In this document: one piece after another, positions 51,524 through 60,743 of the stretch
Layout: each line of letters opens with the position of its first letter
Numbering within the stretch: the first letter of the stretch is position 1
Source of the DNA: UBA4877 sp002399285
Lineage (GTDB): Bacteria; Bacillota; Thermoanaerobacteria; Thermoanaerobacterales; UBA4877
Reading direction: 5' to 3'
DNA length: 64,000 bases
Assembly (NCBI GenBank): GCA_036771835.1
Contig: DAIPGN010000004.1
Location: 62,001 to 126,000, forward strand
Program-made: the position numbers and the translations under genes
The notes under the pieces: generated by a model
Told to the model about the DNA's origin: nothing
The model's input: the letters and a program-made list of their open reading frames with translations, nothing else
The model's database searches: none

Positions 51524-52480
51524 ATGAGCATACTTGTGACCGGCGGCGCAGGATTTATTGGAAGATGGCTTGTAAAACAGCTTTTGGAAGACGGATATGA
51601 TGTAATCGTCCTTGATGATTTTTCCAACGGCAGTTTGGAAAATATAAGTGAATTTAAGAACAATCCACATTTCCAATTTATAAAGGGCGACATAAAAGAT
51701 GCTGAGTTATTAAGCAATGTTTTTAACAAGGATTTATCCCATTGCTTCCATCTTGCCGCTGATATAGTAGTTCAGCAAAGCATCGATGATCCGAAAAAGG
51801 TATTTGAAAATGATGTGACCGGTACCTTCAATATTCTGGAGCAGTGCAAAAGCCACTTCACCAAATTGATCTTTATGAGTACATGTATGGTTTATGACAA
51901 AGCAGCCGATAAAGACGGCATTGATGAAAATCATCCGGCTAAACCGGCATCACCCTATGCCGGCGCTAAAATAGCGGCCGAAAACATGGTATTATCGTAT
52001 TACTACACATATAACCTTCCGGTTGTAATAGTAAGACCTTTCAATACATATGGTCCCTTCCAGAAGTCTGACGGAGAGGGCGGGGTCGTTTCAATCTTTA
52101 TAAACAATTACCTTAACAAGCTTTCGCTGAAAATTTATGGCACGGGAAATCAGACCAGGGATCTGCTCTATGTGGAAGACTGTGCGGCCTTTCTGATAAA
52201 AGCAGGCTTTAACGACAAGGCAAACGGCGAAATAATCAATGCCGGTACGGGTGCTGATATTTCCATAAACGATCTTGCATACCTCATCTCCAAAGACAAA
52301 GATATGATAGAACATATTCCGCATATTCACCCTCAAAGCGAGATAATGAAACTCAGATGCGACTCCGGTAAGGCAAAAAAGTTGTTGGACTGGTCCCCTG
52401 AGGTGTCTTTGGATGAAGGCATAAAAAAGACGAGAGATTGGATTAAAACGAAACTGGAACAAGGTGAAGAACATGAATGA
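51524..52480 (+). CDS. NAD-dependent epimerase/dehydratase
   Basis: Extended SDR enzyme of 318 aa: GGAGFIGRWLV, FHLAADIVVQQSIDDP, STCMVYDKAADK and YAGAK (classical YxxxK), then RPFNTYGPFQ. It resembles LegB-type and UDP-glucose-epimerase-like members. Two SDR enzymes in one nonulosonate operon is one more than the standard Pse pathway needs; this may act as a 4-epimerase or an alternative 4,6-dehydratase. AGGAGG upstream, 10-base gap. Confidence 0.87.
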   Translation: MSILVTGGAGFIGRWLVKQLLEDGYDVIVLDDFSNGSLENISEFKNNPHFQFIKGDIKDAELLSNVFNKDLSHCFHLAADIVVQQSIDDPKKVFENDVTGTFNILEQCKSHFTKLIFMSTCMVYDKAADKDGIDENHPAKPASPYAGAKIAAENMVLSYYYTYNLPVVIVRPFNTYGPFQKSDGEGGVVSIFINNYLNKLSLKIYGTGNQTRDLLYVEDCAAFLIKAGFNDKANGEIINAGTGADISINDLAYLISKDKDMIEHIPHIHPQSEIMKLRCDSGKAKKLLDWSPEVSLDEGIKKTRDWIKTKLEQGEEHE

Positions 52481-53663
52481 ACTGGCCATTTTAGGCGGTA
52501 AACCTACAAGAGAAAAATACCTGCCGTACGGGCATCAGTGGATAGATAGCGACGATATTAACGCAGTCACAGCGGCCCTTAAGCGTGATTTTATAACCAC
52601 TGGGCCTACAATAGAGGAATTTGAAAGTACGGTTGCACATTATACGGATACAAAATATGCCGTTGCCGTATCTAACGGCACTGCCGCTCTTCATGCAGCA
52701 TGCTTTGCCGCAGGCATAGGCCCGGGCGACGAGGTCGTAGTAACTCCCCTCACCTTTGCCGCATCGGCTAACTGCATACTCTACTGCGGAGGGCATCCCG
52801 TTTTTGCCGACATTGATAAGAAGACGTATAATATTGACCCGGAAGAAATAGAAAAATTGATTACAGACAAAACCAAGGCTATAATCCCGGTTCACTTTAC
52901 AGGCCAGCCTGCAGAAATTGACAGTATCAATGAAATAGCAAGGAAGCATGATCTTACGGTAATATCTGACGGAGCCCATGTTCTGGGAGCCGAATACAAG
53001 GGTAAAATGGTCGGGCACCAAACCGACATGACAACTTTGAGTTTTCATCCGGTAAAACATATTACCACCGGCGAGGGCGGCATGATACTTACCGATGATG
53101 AAAACTACTATAAAAGACTTAAAATATTCAGAAACCACGGCATAACAAAGGATAAACATGAAATGCACAGCTATGAAGGCCCATGGTTCTATGAACAGCA
53201 GTATCTCGGCTATAACTACAGAATGACAGACATACAGGCGGCGCTGGGCATAAGCCAGATGAACAAACTGGATAAATTCCTTGACCTGCGCAGAAAATAT
53301 GTAGAAATGTATAATGAAGCCTTTTGCGAAATGCAAGAGTTAACTATCCCCTATCAACTGCCCTATGTAAATTCCAGCTGGCACATATATGTCCTCCAGC
53401 TTAATTTGGAAATGCTGAATTCAACCAGGCGTGAAATCTATGAAGCACTGGAAAAAGAAAATATAGGAGTCAATGTGCACTATATACCGGTTTACTATCA
53501 TCCCTATTACAGACAAATGGGATATGAAAAAGGTATATGTCCCAACGCCGAGTATATATACCAAAGGATAATAACATTGCCATTATTCCCCCGGATGAGC
53601 GAAGGCGACGTAAACGACGTCATAAGGGCAGTAAAAAAGGTCATCAATTATTACAAAAGGTAA
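52473..53663 (+). CDS. DegT/DnrJ/EryC1-type sugar aminotransferase (PseC/LegC-like)
   Basis: PLP enzyme of 396 aa that adds an amino group to a 4-keto sugar nucleotide. Marks: VAVSNGTAALHAA, ISDGAHVLGAEYKGKMVGH and the PLP lysine in FHPVKHITTGEGGM. ATG 52473 (AAGGTGA five bases before) overlaps the previous gene by 8 bases; the GTG at 52464 would include the ribosome site. Uses the product of one of the two SDR enzymes. Confidence 0.92.
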   Translation: MNELAILGGKPTREKYLPYGHQWIDSDDINAVTAALKRDFITTGPTIEEFESTVAHYTDTKYAVAVSNGTAALHAACFAAGIGPGDEVVVTPLTFAASANCILYCGGHPVFADIDKKTYNIDPEEIEKLITDKTKAIIPVHFTGQPAEIDSINEIARKHDLTVISDGAHVLGAEYKGKMVGHQTDMTTLSFHPVKHITTGEGGMILTDDENYYKRLKIFRNHGITKDKHEMHSYEGPWFYEQQYLGYNYRMTDIQAALGISQMNKLDKFLDLRRKYVEMYNEAFCEMQELTIPYQLPYVNSSWHIYVLQLNLEMLNSTRREIYEALEKENIGVNVHYIPVYYHPYYRQMGYEKGICPNAEYIYQRIITLPLFPRMSEGDVNDVIRAVKKVINYYKR

Positions 53664-53678
53664 AATGGGTGCGTATAT

Positions 53679-54425
53679 ATGAAAAAAACTGCGATCATTC
53701 AAGCAAGGATGAGTTCTACAAGATTACCCGGAAAAGTAATGAAAACGTTAATAGACAGGCCGCTTATAGAACATGTAATAAGCAGGGTAAAAGCAGCAAA
53801 ACAGGTGGATGAAATAGTTTTGGCAACCACAATTGAGGAAAAAGACGATGTACTCGTTAATGAAGCAGAGACAATGCAAATCCCATGGTTCAGAGGCAGC
53901 AGGGACGACGTGCTGTCCCGTTACTATCATGCCGCAAAGGAAAGCAATGCGGATATAATCATAAGAATAACCTCGGATTGTCCAGTTATTGACCCGGAAG
54001 TAATTGATAAAATGCTGGATATCTTTATTAAAGAAAAAAACAGCGGCAATAATATTGATTATATTTCCAACACATTAAGCCGAACATTTCCCAGGGGTTT
54101 AGATGTGGAAGTTTTTACCTTTGATGCCCTCAAAAAGACTTACAGAAAGGCCACTCAGACCTACGAGAGAGAACATGTCACGCCCTATATATATCATAAC
54201 CCCGATAAATTCGCTTTGAGGAATTATAGCAATGACACCGACTTATCGGAATACAGGCTCACCGTTGATACATATGAAGACTTTATTTTGATCGAAGATA
54301 TTTATAAAGCACTGTACAAGAGAACTAAAATATTTTTGTTGGACGACATAGTCAATTTTTTAGGGTCAAACCCTAGAATAGCAGAAATAAACAAAAATAT
54401 TGTTCAAAAGAAACTGGGGGAATAA
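53679..54425 (+). CDS. SpsF/PseF-type cytidylyltransferase
   Basis: Nucleotidyltransferase of 248 aa with IIQARMSSTRLPGKVMK at the start (CTP-binding loop) and IRITSDCPVIDPEVID for the metal and nucleotide. The SpsF branch replaces PseF in many Bacillota glycan operons and is thought to make the CMP-nonulosonate. Lies 15 bases after the aminotransferase and precedes the synthase. Confidence 0.88.
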   Translation: MKKTAIIQARMSSTRLPGKVMKTLIDRPLIEHVISRVKAAKQVDEIVLATTIEEKDDVLVNEAETMQIPWFRGSRDDVLSRYYHAAKESNADIIIRITSDCPVIDPEVIDKMLDIFIKEKNSGNNIDYISNTLSRTFPRGLDVEVFTFDALKKTYRKATQTYEREHVTPYIYHNPDKFALRNYSNDTDLSEYRLTVDTYEDFILIEDIYKALYKRTKIFLLDDIVNFLGSNPRIAEINKNIVQKKLGE

Positions 54426-54429
54426 CAAG

Positions 54430-55461
54430 ATGAAGGATATCAGAATAGCTGATAAAACCATATCCGACTGCAGCCCATGCTTTGTTATCGCTGAAGCAGG
54501 CGCTAACCACAACAGGAACTTAAACATGGCAAAGGAGCTTATCGATGCAGCTAAAAAAGCCGGGGCCGATGCGGTTAAATTTCAGACTTATTCTGCCGAA
54601 AAACTTTATTCAAAAAAAACGCCTAAATTCGGATATCTTGGAGATCAAGATACATTTGATCTTATGAAAAGTATAGAACTTCCGAGAGAATGGCAGGCAG
54701 ATCTGAAAAGATACTGTGATCAAAAAGATATAATATTTATGTCCACACCCTTTGATTATCAAGCAATAGACGAACTTAACGATATAGGCGTACCTGCATT
54801 TAAAATAGCATCATTTGAAATAGTTGATCTCGAGCTTATCAAATATGCCGCAGGCAAAAATAAACCTATGATCATATCGACAGGCATGTCCAACATGGGC
54901 GATATAGAGGATGCCATACATACGATAAGGTCCGAAGGAAACGATGATATTATACTTCTCCACTGCAATTCCCTTTACCCCACCCCCGTAAACATAGTAA
55001 ACCTGAGAGCAATAAATACCATGAGGGGCGCATTTAAATTGCCCGTGGGGTTTTCCGATCATACACTGGGAATCACAATACCCATAGCTGCGGTTGCCAT
55101 GGGAGCAAAGGTCATAGAAAAACATTTTACTCTTGACAGAACGCTGCCCGGCCCCGATCATCCATTTGCTTTGGAACCCGATGAATTAAAACAGATGGTC
55201 ACTGCCATACGCAGTACGCAGGCTGCCATGGGAACCGGAATAAAGGAAAGGTCGCCGGAAGAAGAGGAAATGTATATAAAAGGGCGGAGAAGCATTATAG
55301 CGGCCTGTGATATACCCAGAGGCACCACAATAACCAAGGAAATGCTAATTGTTAAGAGACCGGGTTATGGCATTCAGCCTAAATTTATAGATATTGTAGT
55401 AGGCAGAAAATCAAATACGGATATAGAAAAGGATGACATCATAACCTGGGAGATGATTTAA
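54430..55461 (+). CDS. NeuB-family nonulosonic acid synthase (PseI/LegI-like)
   Basis: Condenses phosphoenolpyruvate with a 6-deoxy diacetamido hexose. 343 aa: NeuB barrel (FVIAEAGANHNRNLNMAKELI ... DAVKFQTY, PVGFSDHTLG, GAKVIEKHFTLDR) and a C-terminal SAF antifreeze-like domain (RRSIIAACDIPRGTTITKEML). ATG 54430 follows GGGGGAATAACA; the reading from 54400 lies inside the previous gene. Confidence 0.94.
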   Translation: MKDIRIADKTISDCSPCFVIAEAGANHNRNLNMAKELIDAAKKAGADAVKFQTYSAEKLYSKKTPKFGYLGDQDTFDLMKSIELPREWQADLKRYCDQKDIIFMSTPFDYQAIDELNDIGVPAFKIASFEIVDLELIKYAAGKNKPMIISTGMSNMGDIEDAIHTIRSEGNDDIILLHCNSLYPTPVNIVNLRAINTMRGAFKLPVGFSDHTLGITIPIAAVAMGAKVIEKHFTLDRTLPGPDHPFALEPDELKQMVTAIRSTQAAMGTGIKERSPEEEEMYIKGRRSIIAACDIPRGTTITKEMLIVKRPGYGIQPKFIDIVVGRKSNTDIEKDDIITWEMI

Positions 55462-55466
55462 AACTT

Positions 55467-56012
55467 ATGTCCATCAAGCTTAGAAGGATACAAGAGAATG
55501 ACCTTGAAATGATAATGAAATGGCGAATGTCACCTGAAGTCACAAAATATATGTATACAGACCCCCATCTTGACATTAAACAGCAGCGGTTATGGTATCA
55601 GAAGGTAAAAGACGACATTAGCACTTCATATTGGATAATTATATATAACGGATCACCTATCGGCTTGGTTTCTCTCAATAATATAGATTACAAAAATAAA
55701 CGGTGCAGCATGGGACATTACATTGCTGAAGTTTCATATCGTGGAAAAGGTATATGGTCTGCTATAGAATATAACCTTTATAATTATATTTTTTATGAAG
55801 TTAATTTAAATAAGTTGTATTTTGAGATGCTATCTTTCAATGAGAATGCTATTGACCTTCATAAAAAATTGGGCTGCGAAATTGAAGGCGTATTAAAACA
55901 GCACATTTGCAAAAACGGTCAATTTTTGGATGTGGTCATTATGGGAATGACAAAAGATAAATGGGAAACTATTAAAGGAAGCTATCAATACGAAAAGATA
56001 GAGATTGAATAA
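55467..56012 (+). CDS. GNAT N-acetyltransferase (PseH-like)
   Basis: Acetyl-CoA-dependent transferase of 181 aa with IRRGK-like YRGKGIWSAIEYNL for CoA and FNENAIDLHKKLGCEIEGVLKQ at the C-terminal half, as in PseH. It acetylates the 4-amino group made by the aminotransferase. Its codons are more AT-rich than those of upstream genes. Starts 5 bases after the synthase stop with a weak ribosome site. Confidence 0.87.
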   Translation: MSIKLRRIQENDLEMIMKWRMSPEVTKYMYTDPHLDIKQQRLWYQKVKDDISTSYWIIIYNGSPIGLVSLNNIDYKNKRCSMGHYIAEVSYRGKGIWSAIEYNLYNYIFYEVNLNKLYFEMLSFNENAIDLHKKLGCEIEGVLKQHICKNGQFLDVVIMGMTKDKWETIKGSYQYEKIEIE

Positions 56013-56036
56013 TTATATGTAAGGGTGTTTAATAAA

Positions 56037-57047
56037 ATGATTAAAATTGCTATAAGGGCAGATGGCGGGCCAAAAATAGGAATGGGCCACATAACCAGGT
56101 GTTTGGCCTTGGCAGAAGAACTCGCAGGCGACAATTGCATCATCACATTCATCATAAAAAGAGATGAAACCACAATTGACTTGATTTCCAGCAAGGGTTT
56201 TAAAACCATTGCTTTGCCGCGGCTGTCATTCGATGAGGAAATAAATTTTATGAAAATTGTGGTAAAATGTTTTGATATTCTGATTACCGATTCGTATGAT
56301 ATAGACTTAAAATATCTTATGGAAATGAAAAATACCGGTATATATTTAATTACAATAGATGATTTAAATCACTTGGAAAGTTATCCGTCGGATGTTGTAA
56401 TCAACGGCAATATATATGCCGAAGATTTAAACTATAAATCAACATATGGAAATACACAATTTCTTCTGGGGCCGGAATACATATTATTAAGAAAGGAATT
56501 TATCGGTTTATCCCAGCGAAAGATCAATAAAAAATGCAATAATATCTTAATTACAATGGGCGGCAGCGATCCTGTACATTTTTCTTTGTCTATATCGGAA
56601 CAATTAATCGATCTGGGTATCAAATTACATGTCGTCATAGGCCCGGCCTTTGATGAACAGTATAAATCATTCTTAATGGACTTTGCATCGCATCACGGTA
56701 ATGTATCTTTATATAAAAGTCTGCCTGCCGATAGGATGCGTGACCTGATGCTGAAAGCCGATGTCGGAATATCAGCGGGAGGCAGTACGCTCTATGAGTT
56801 AGCTGCAACCGGGACTCCCACTATAGCACTAATTGCTGCCGATAATCAATTGATGAACGTAAAGAAGATGTCTTCTTTGCACATGATCAATGTAAACAAC
56901 GATATCGCCGATATTAAAAATGATACGGAACGTCTGATCAATGATTTTGACGAAAGAAGCAGATTGTGTAATTCCATGAAGGATATATTCAATATATCGG
57001 GGCATGCAAAAATCAAGGAAATCATACTCGGCCATACTGCTAATTAA
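56037..57047 (+). CDS. PseG/SpsG-type UDP-sugar hydrolase
   Basis: GT-B-fold hydrolase of 336 aa: IRADGGPKIGMGHITRCLALAEEL (UDP-sugar loop with the catalytic histidine of GxGHxxR), and the C-terminal ADVGISAGGSTLYELAATGTP. Releases the free diacetamido sugar from UDP for the NeuB-type step. ATG 56037 follows AAGGG; a GTG at 56025 overlaps that site. Last gene of the operon. Confidence 0.92.
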   Translation: MIKIAIRADGGPKIGMGHITRCLALAEELAGDNCIITFIIKRDETTIDLISSKGFKTIALPRLSFDEEINFMKIVVKCFDILITDSYDIDLKYLMEMKNTGIYLITIDDLNHLESYPSDVVINGNIYAEDLNYKSTYGNTQFLLGPEYILLRKEFIGLSQRKINKKCNNILITMGGSDPVHFSLSISEQLIDLGIKLHVVIGPAFDEQYKSFLMDFASHHGNVSLYKSLPADRMRDLMLKADVGISAGGSTLYELAATGTPTIALIAADNQLMNVKKMSSLHMINVNNDIADIKNDTERLINDFDERSRLCNSMKDIFNISGHAKIKEIILGHTAN

Positions 57048-57106
57048 ATACTTTGATTAATAATTGTATTTGTCATCACCTATTTTTGTAATAATCATTA
57101 TTGTCG

Positions 57107-57137
57107 TCTGCAGAGCAATGAGTTTTGCAGATTTTTT
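57107..57137 (+). terminator. terminator of the nonulosonate operon
   Basis: TCTGCA (57107-57112) pairs with TGCAGA (57126-57131) and is followed by six T, 60 bases after the last gene. Confidence 0.75.
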
Positions 57138-57207
57138 ATTTCCTATCAGAAATATATCTCTGAATGATAATTTTGTTTCTGTTTAAACGTCCCGTATAGC
57201 GCAAAAT

Positions 57208-57236
57208 ACCCCTCTCCCGTTAAACGGGAAAGGGGT
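57208..57236. terminator. stem-loop between convergent operons
   Basis: ACCCCTCTCCCGT and ACGGGAAAGGGGT form a 12-bp stem with one mismatch and a 3-base loop, 39 bases past the ene-reductase stop on the minus strand. It may end that operon. Confidence 0.6.
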
Positions 57237-57274
57237 ATAAACATTGTCTGTCACAAGATTGCCATTCAAAAGAA

Positions 57275-59215
57275 CTAAAATATCCAGGCCTTATCGTTGG
57301 CCTCGCGTACGGCGTCGGCGATCTGCGCCGGCCGGCTGACGTCGCCCACGCGGGTAACGTGCGGGAAAGCGGCTTCAAATTCCTCGGCCAGGCCGCGGTT
57401 GGGCCGTACGCCCATCGCCAGCACTACCTCGTCCGCTTCCAGCACACTGCTTTCATTGGAAGACACGGCGCTGAGGAATACATTTCTCTCCCTGATCTCC
57501 GTCAGTTTTTGCCCGGTCAGGATCGTGACCCCGGCCGACTTCAAGGCATTCAGCAGCAGCATCTTTACGGTGATATAGAGTGTGTCTCCCACATCCTTCT
57601 TCATCTCCACCACTGTGACCGTGTTGTCCTGAGAGAGGACCTCCGCGGTCTCCAGACCGGTGACGCCGCCGCCTATTATAGCGATCTTCCTGCCGGAAAG
57701 GCTTACCTCTCCGGACAGCACCTGCTCCGCCGTGCAGACGTTCTGCGCGTCTATCCCGGGAATAGACGGGACTATGGGTGATCCGCCGATCGCAAGGATA
57801 ATTCCATAGGGTTTGATAGCTCCGACGTTTTCCACCGTAGCCTTGGTATTCAGCAGCACCTTGACCCCGGCGCGTCCCAGCTCGCCCTCCATGGTCTTTA
57901 TCAGTTGAGAGATCATTTCCTTATGCGGCGGCTTTGCTGCCAGAAGCATGGTCCCCCCCAGCGCGCCGTTCTGTTCGAACAGGGTGACTTTATAGCCGCG
58001 CTTGGCACAGAGAACGGCTGCCTGCATACCGCCCGGGCCTCCGCCCACAACGGCCACGGTCCTGCCATCTCCGTCCTTCTTTAGATCTTCCTCGTCAAAG
58101 ATATACTCGCGTCCCACATAGGGATTCACGGTACACTCTATGGGGCGCTGCAGACCCAGAGAGTTGAAGCAGTACATACATCCCAGGCACTTGCGTATCT
58201 CTTCGTCTCTGCCGTCCCTGGCTTTATTGCCCCACTGCGGATCGGCAAGCTGACCCCGCCCTATGGCCACAAAATCGCAGACGCCTTCCTCCAGATACTG
58301 CTCTGCGGTGGCCGGGTACTTGATATTATTGACCGCGATCACCGGTATCGACACATGCTTCTTGATCGCGGCAGCCAGATGTTTCTTCCAGCCCTCGGGG
58401 AAGCCCTGCGGCTCGATGATGGCGTAGCCGGACTCGTAGACTCCGGCGCTCACGTTGATGGATGAGACGCCCAACTTCTCCAAAGCCTGAGCAATTTTGA
58501 CACTGTCCTCCAGTTTCAGACCGCCTTCGACGTATTCGTCGCAGCTGAGGCGCACCGAGACGGGAAAATTCGGTCCGCATTTCCTGCGGGTGCCGGTTAT
58601 GATCTCCGCTAAGAATGTAAGCCTTCCCTCAAAGCTGCCTCCGTACTTATCGGTACGTTGGTTGCTGTACGGGCTGAGGAACTGATTGATCAGATAGCCG
58701 TGGGCCGCATGGAGCTCCACGCCGTCCATGCCCGCCAGCTTGGCGAGGGAAGCGCCCCTGACAAACTTTTTGACCAGTTTGCCGCATTCCTCGGTGGTGA
58801 GTTCCCGTGGAGTCTCCCCGATCGTCTTGCATGGAATGGGGCTTGGGGCGACAGGCTGAATTCCTCCCAACTGATAGCTGGATATCTCCCGTCCGGGATG
58901 ATGAAGCTGCAGAAAGATCTTGGTGTCATACTTGTGGACCGCATCGGCCAGCCTTTCCAGCCCGCGGACATATTTGGGCGAGGTGACGGAGAGCTGGTGT
59001 ATCATACCCGCTCCCGCGCCCTCGTCTATCCTGGTGATCTCGGTTATTATCAGGCCGCAGCCTCCCTTGGCGCGGGCCTCATAAAACTTGATGATCTCAT
59101 CGGAAGCCTCGCCGTCAAACGCCGCCATGTTGGTTCCCATAGGCGGCATAACTATTCTATTGCGCAGCTCTAATGAGCCGATTTTACCCTTGGAAAACAG
59201 TAATTTATCGCTCAT
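57275..59215 (-). CDS. NADH:flavin ene-reductase (2,4-dienoyl-CoA reductase/BaiCD family)
   Basis: Flavo-iron-sulfur enzyme of 646 aa. N-terminal OYE barrel (1-340: LRNRIVMPPMGTNMA, HAAHGYLINQFLSPYSNQRTD), cluster cysteines CLGCMYC...C near 343-360, then FAD/NAD domains (VAVVGGGPGGMQAA and IAIIGGGVTGLETA). The family reduces C=C bonds next to a carbonyl in dienoyl-CoAs, bile-acid intermediates and enones. Second gene behind the sigma-54 promoter at 60.1 kb, so probably part of the same pathway as the operon at 4.5-12 kb. Confidence 0.93.
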   Translation of the reverse strand: MSDKLLFSKGKIGSLELRNRIVMPPMGTNMAAFDGEASDEIIKFYEARAKGGCGLIITEITRIDEGAGAGMIHQLSVTSPKYVRGLERLADAVHKYDTKIFLQLHHPGREISSYQLGGIQPVAPSPIPCKTIGETPRELTTEECGKLVKKFVRGASLAKLAGMDGVELHAAHGYLINQFLSPYSNQRTDKYGGSFEGRLTFLAEIITGTRRKCGPNFPVSVRLSCDEYVEGGLKLEDSVKIAQALEKLGVSSINVSAGVYESGYAIIEPQGFPEGWKKHLAAAIKKHVSIPVIAVNNIKYPATAEQYLEEGVCDFVAIGRGQLADPQWGNKARDGRDEEIRKCLGCMYCFNSLGLQRPIECTVNPYVGREYIFDEEDLKKDGDGRTVAVVGGGPGGMQAAVLCAKRGYKVTLFEQNGALGGTMLLAAKPPHKEMISQLIKTMEGELGRAGVKVLLNTKATVENVGAIKPYGIILAIGGSPIVPSIPGIDAQNVCTAEQVLSGEVSLSGRKIAIIGGGVTGLETAEVLSQDNTVTVVEMKKDVGDTLYITVKMLLLNALKSAGVTILTGQKLTEIRERNVFLSAVSSNESSVLEADEVVLAMGVRPNRGLAEEFEAAFPHVTRVGDVSRPAQIADAVREANDKAWIF

Positions 59216-59231
59216 GTTACGATGCTCCTTT

Positions 59232-60044
59232 CTATTTCAGCAGGTTCTGGACCTTATCCGGGTCAATGAGAATGTTGCGCCACTCACCGACGACCTGGCC
59301 GCGCGGGTCCTGCGTGTAGGTCATGAGGGCAGGCTTTTCACCCGGCTTCAGATCCACTTTCCCCAGGGCGTACGGCGGAAGTCCCAGTTCCGTAAACCTG
59401 TAAAAATGATTGGGGTTGAGTACGGAGCCCTTCTCATCGGGAACTTCCAAGGTGAGCCATGTCTGATAGTGCTTGTTGCCCATGCGCTTGGTTATGCGTC
59501 CCTCACGGGTGTGATGTCCCAGATACCAGTCCTCGCCCTCTTCGGTGGTAAACTTATGAGCATAGTTGAACATATATACGTCCATTATGACGTCGTCGGC
59601 ATCATCGTCCAGCATCTTGCCGTGGGTATAGCGTCCGGGATAGTTGATGTACTTGTACTGCTGCACGGGAATATCCTTTAGCAGATCGTACTGCGGCTGC
59701 TCATCCAAAAGAGCGCACTCCAGCTCGCGGAAGCCGGGACGGCCCGTGACGCCGCTGCTCCACAACTCCGGATTGCGCAGGGTGGCGTTCAGGCAGGACT
59801 CCATATCGGTAAAGACCAGTTCAGTCAGGCGAACGAAGCGGTCATATGGATCAAAGGTCCACATGCTTATAGGCGGCAGAGCCTTCCATGTATTATAGCG
59901 GATAACGCCTGGGAGAGCCTTTGCCTTGGGGACATGTTCACCAAAATACCAGCGGTCCCCTTCCTCAGCCGAGATCCCTTCGGGGTAGTTGAACATGTGG
60001 ACAAAGCGTACTGCTCCCCGGCCGTAATTAAATGAAAAACTCAT
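59232..60044 (-). CDS. tandem EthD-like alpha/beta-barrel protein of unknown function
   Basis: Protein of 270 aa made of two related halves: VHMFNYPEGISAEEGDRWYF (near 17) matches VYMFNYAHKFTTEEGEDWYL (near 156) in spacing and key residues, each followed by a histidine (GEH, GHH). This is the EthD/dimeric alpha-beta barrel plan, fused to make an internal pseudo-dimer. ATG 60044 follows GAGGAGG. Related folds catalyse decarboxylation, isomerisation or redox steps on aromatic or cyclic compounds. First gene after the sigma-54 promoter. Function unknown. Confidence 0.8.
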   Translation of the reverse strand: MSFSFNYGRGAVRFVHMFNYPEGISAEEGDRWYFGEHVPKAKALPGVIRYNTWKALPPISMWTFDPYDRFVRLTELVFTDMESCLNATLRNPELWSSGVTGRPGFRELECALLDEQPQYDLLKDIPVQQYKYINYPGRYTHGKMLDDDADDVIMDVYMFNYAHKFTTEEGEDWYLGHHTREGRITKRMGNKHYQTWLTLEVPDEKGSVLNPNHFYRFTELGLPPYALGKVDLKPGEKPALMTYTQDPRGQVVGEWRNILIDPDKVQNLLK

Positions 60045-60119
60045 GATTGCTTCCTCCTCTTTCATTATATTTACGGCTTGAGGTAAAACTTCCGTACCCG
60101 TGCCGTTTCAATATTCATA

Positions 60120-60135
60120 AGCAATTTGCATGCCA
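60120..60135 (-). promoter_or_regulatory. sigma-54 (-24/-12) promoter, second copy
   Basis: On the minus strand TGGCAT-N5-TTGCT, with GG and GC ten bases apart. One base differs from the promoter at 4477-4492. The predicted start near 60108 is about 64 bases from the EthD-like gene start. Confidence 0.88.
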
Positions 60136-60205
60136 AGTCGGAATACTTGAAGGGCAAGGGATAGAGGGCGCTCCTCCGTCCGGTATCCGCATATCCTTAT
60201 ACAGA

Positions 60206-60234
60206 TTTGTACAAACACTGTCTATCGCTGTCTA
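60206..60234 (-). promoter_or_regulatory. candidate activator sites, second copy
   Basis: The palindrome TTTGTACAAA (60206-60215) is identical to that at 4407-4416, with two TGTCTA boxes ten bases apart (60219-60224, 60229-60234). The palindrome centre lies about 75 bp from the -24 element, one helical turn further than in the first operon. Confidence 0.65.
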
Positions 60235-60335
60235 TCATTGAACAGGGCCTGCCGCATCTTTTCATAAAATACCATATCGGCAATTATGCAGGATTTTTTA
60301 TCTCCGTATAGAAATATATATCTTGGTGATATAAC

Positions 60336-60743
60336 ATGAAAATGATAAATGTAACTACCTCAAAGAGGCAAGAATTTGTAGATATTACCCGGGAAATAGA
60401 GGAAATTGTCACATCATCGGGCGTGAATGACGGAGCGTGTCTGGTATATGTGCCTCACACCACGGCGGGGGTAATGATAAACGAGAACGCCGACCCCGAC
60501 GTTATGTACGACATAGGCGGCTTCCTGAAGGATATGGTTCCGGAGAGCCCGTATTTTGCGCACCGGGAGGGCAATTCGGACGCCCACATAAAGTCGGGGC
60601 TTGTCGGTCCGTCCATAACGGTGCCGGTTTGCGGAGGCGGCCTGGCCCTTGGGAGATGGCAGGGCATCTATTTCGCGGAATTTGACGGTCCGCGGCGCAG
60701 AGACGTATACATAGCCCTGATCAGGGGGACGGATAATGATTGA
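60336..60743 (+). CDS. yjbQ: YjbQ-family protein (UPF0047)
   Basis: Small protein of 135 aa with the family core LVYVPHTTAGVMINENADPDV, HREGNSDAHIKSGLVGPS and LGRWQGIYFAEFDGPRRR. YjbQ proteins show weak thiamine-phosphate synthase activity, but their main role is not settled. It overlaps recJ by 8 bases. Confidence 0.93.
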   Translation: MKMINVTTSKRQEFVDITREIEEIVTSSGVNDGACLVYVPHTTAGVMINENADPDVMYDIGGFLKDMVPESPYFAHREGNSDAHIKSGLVGPSITVPVCGGGLALGRWQGIYFAEFDGPRRRDVYIALIRGTDND

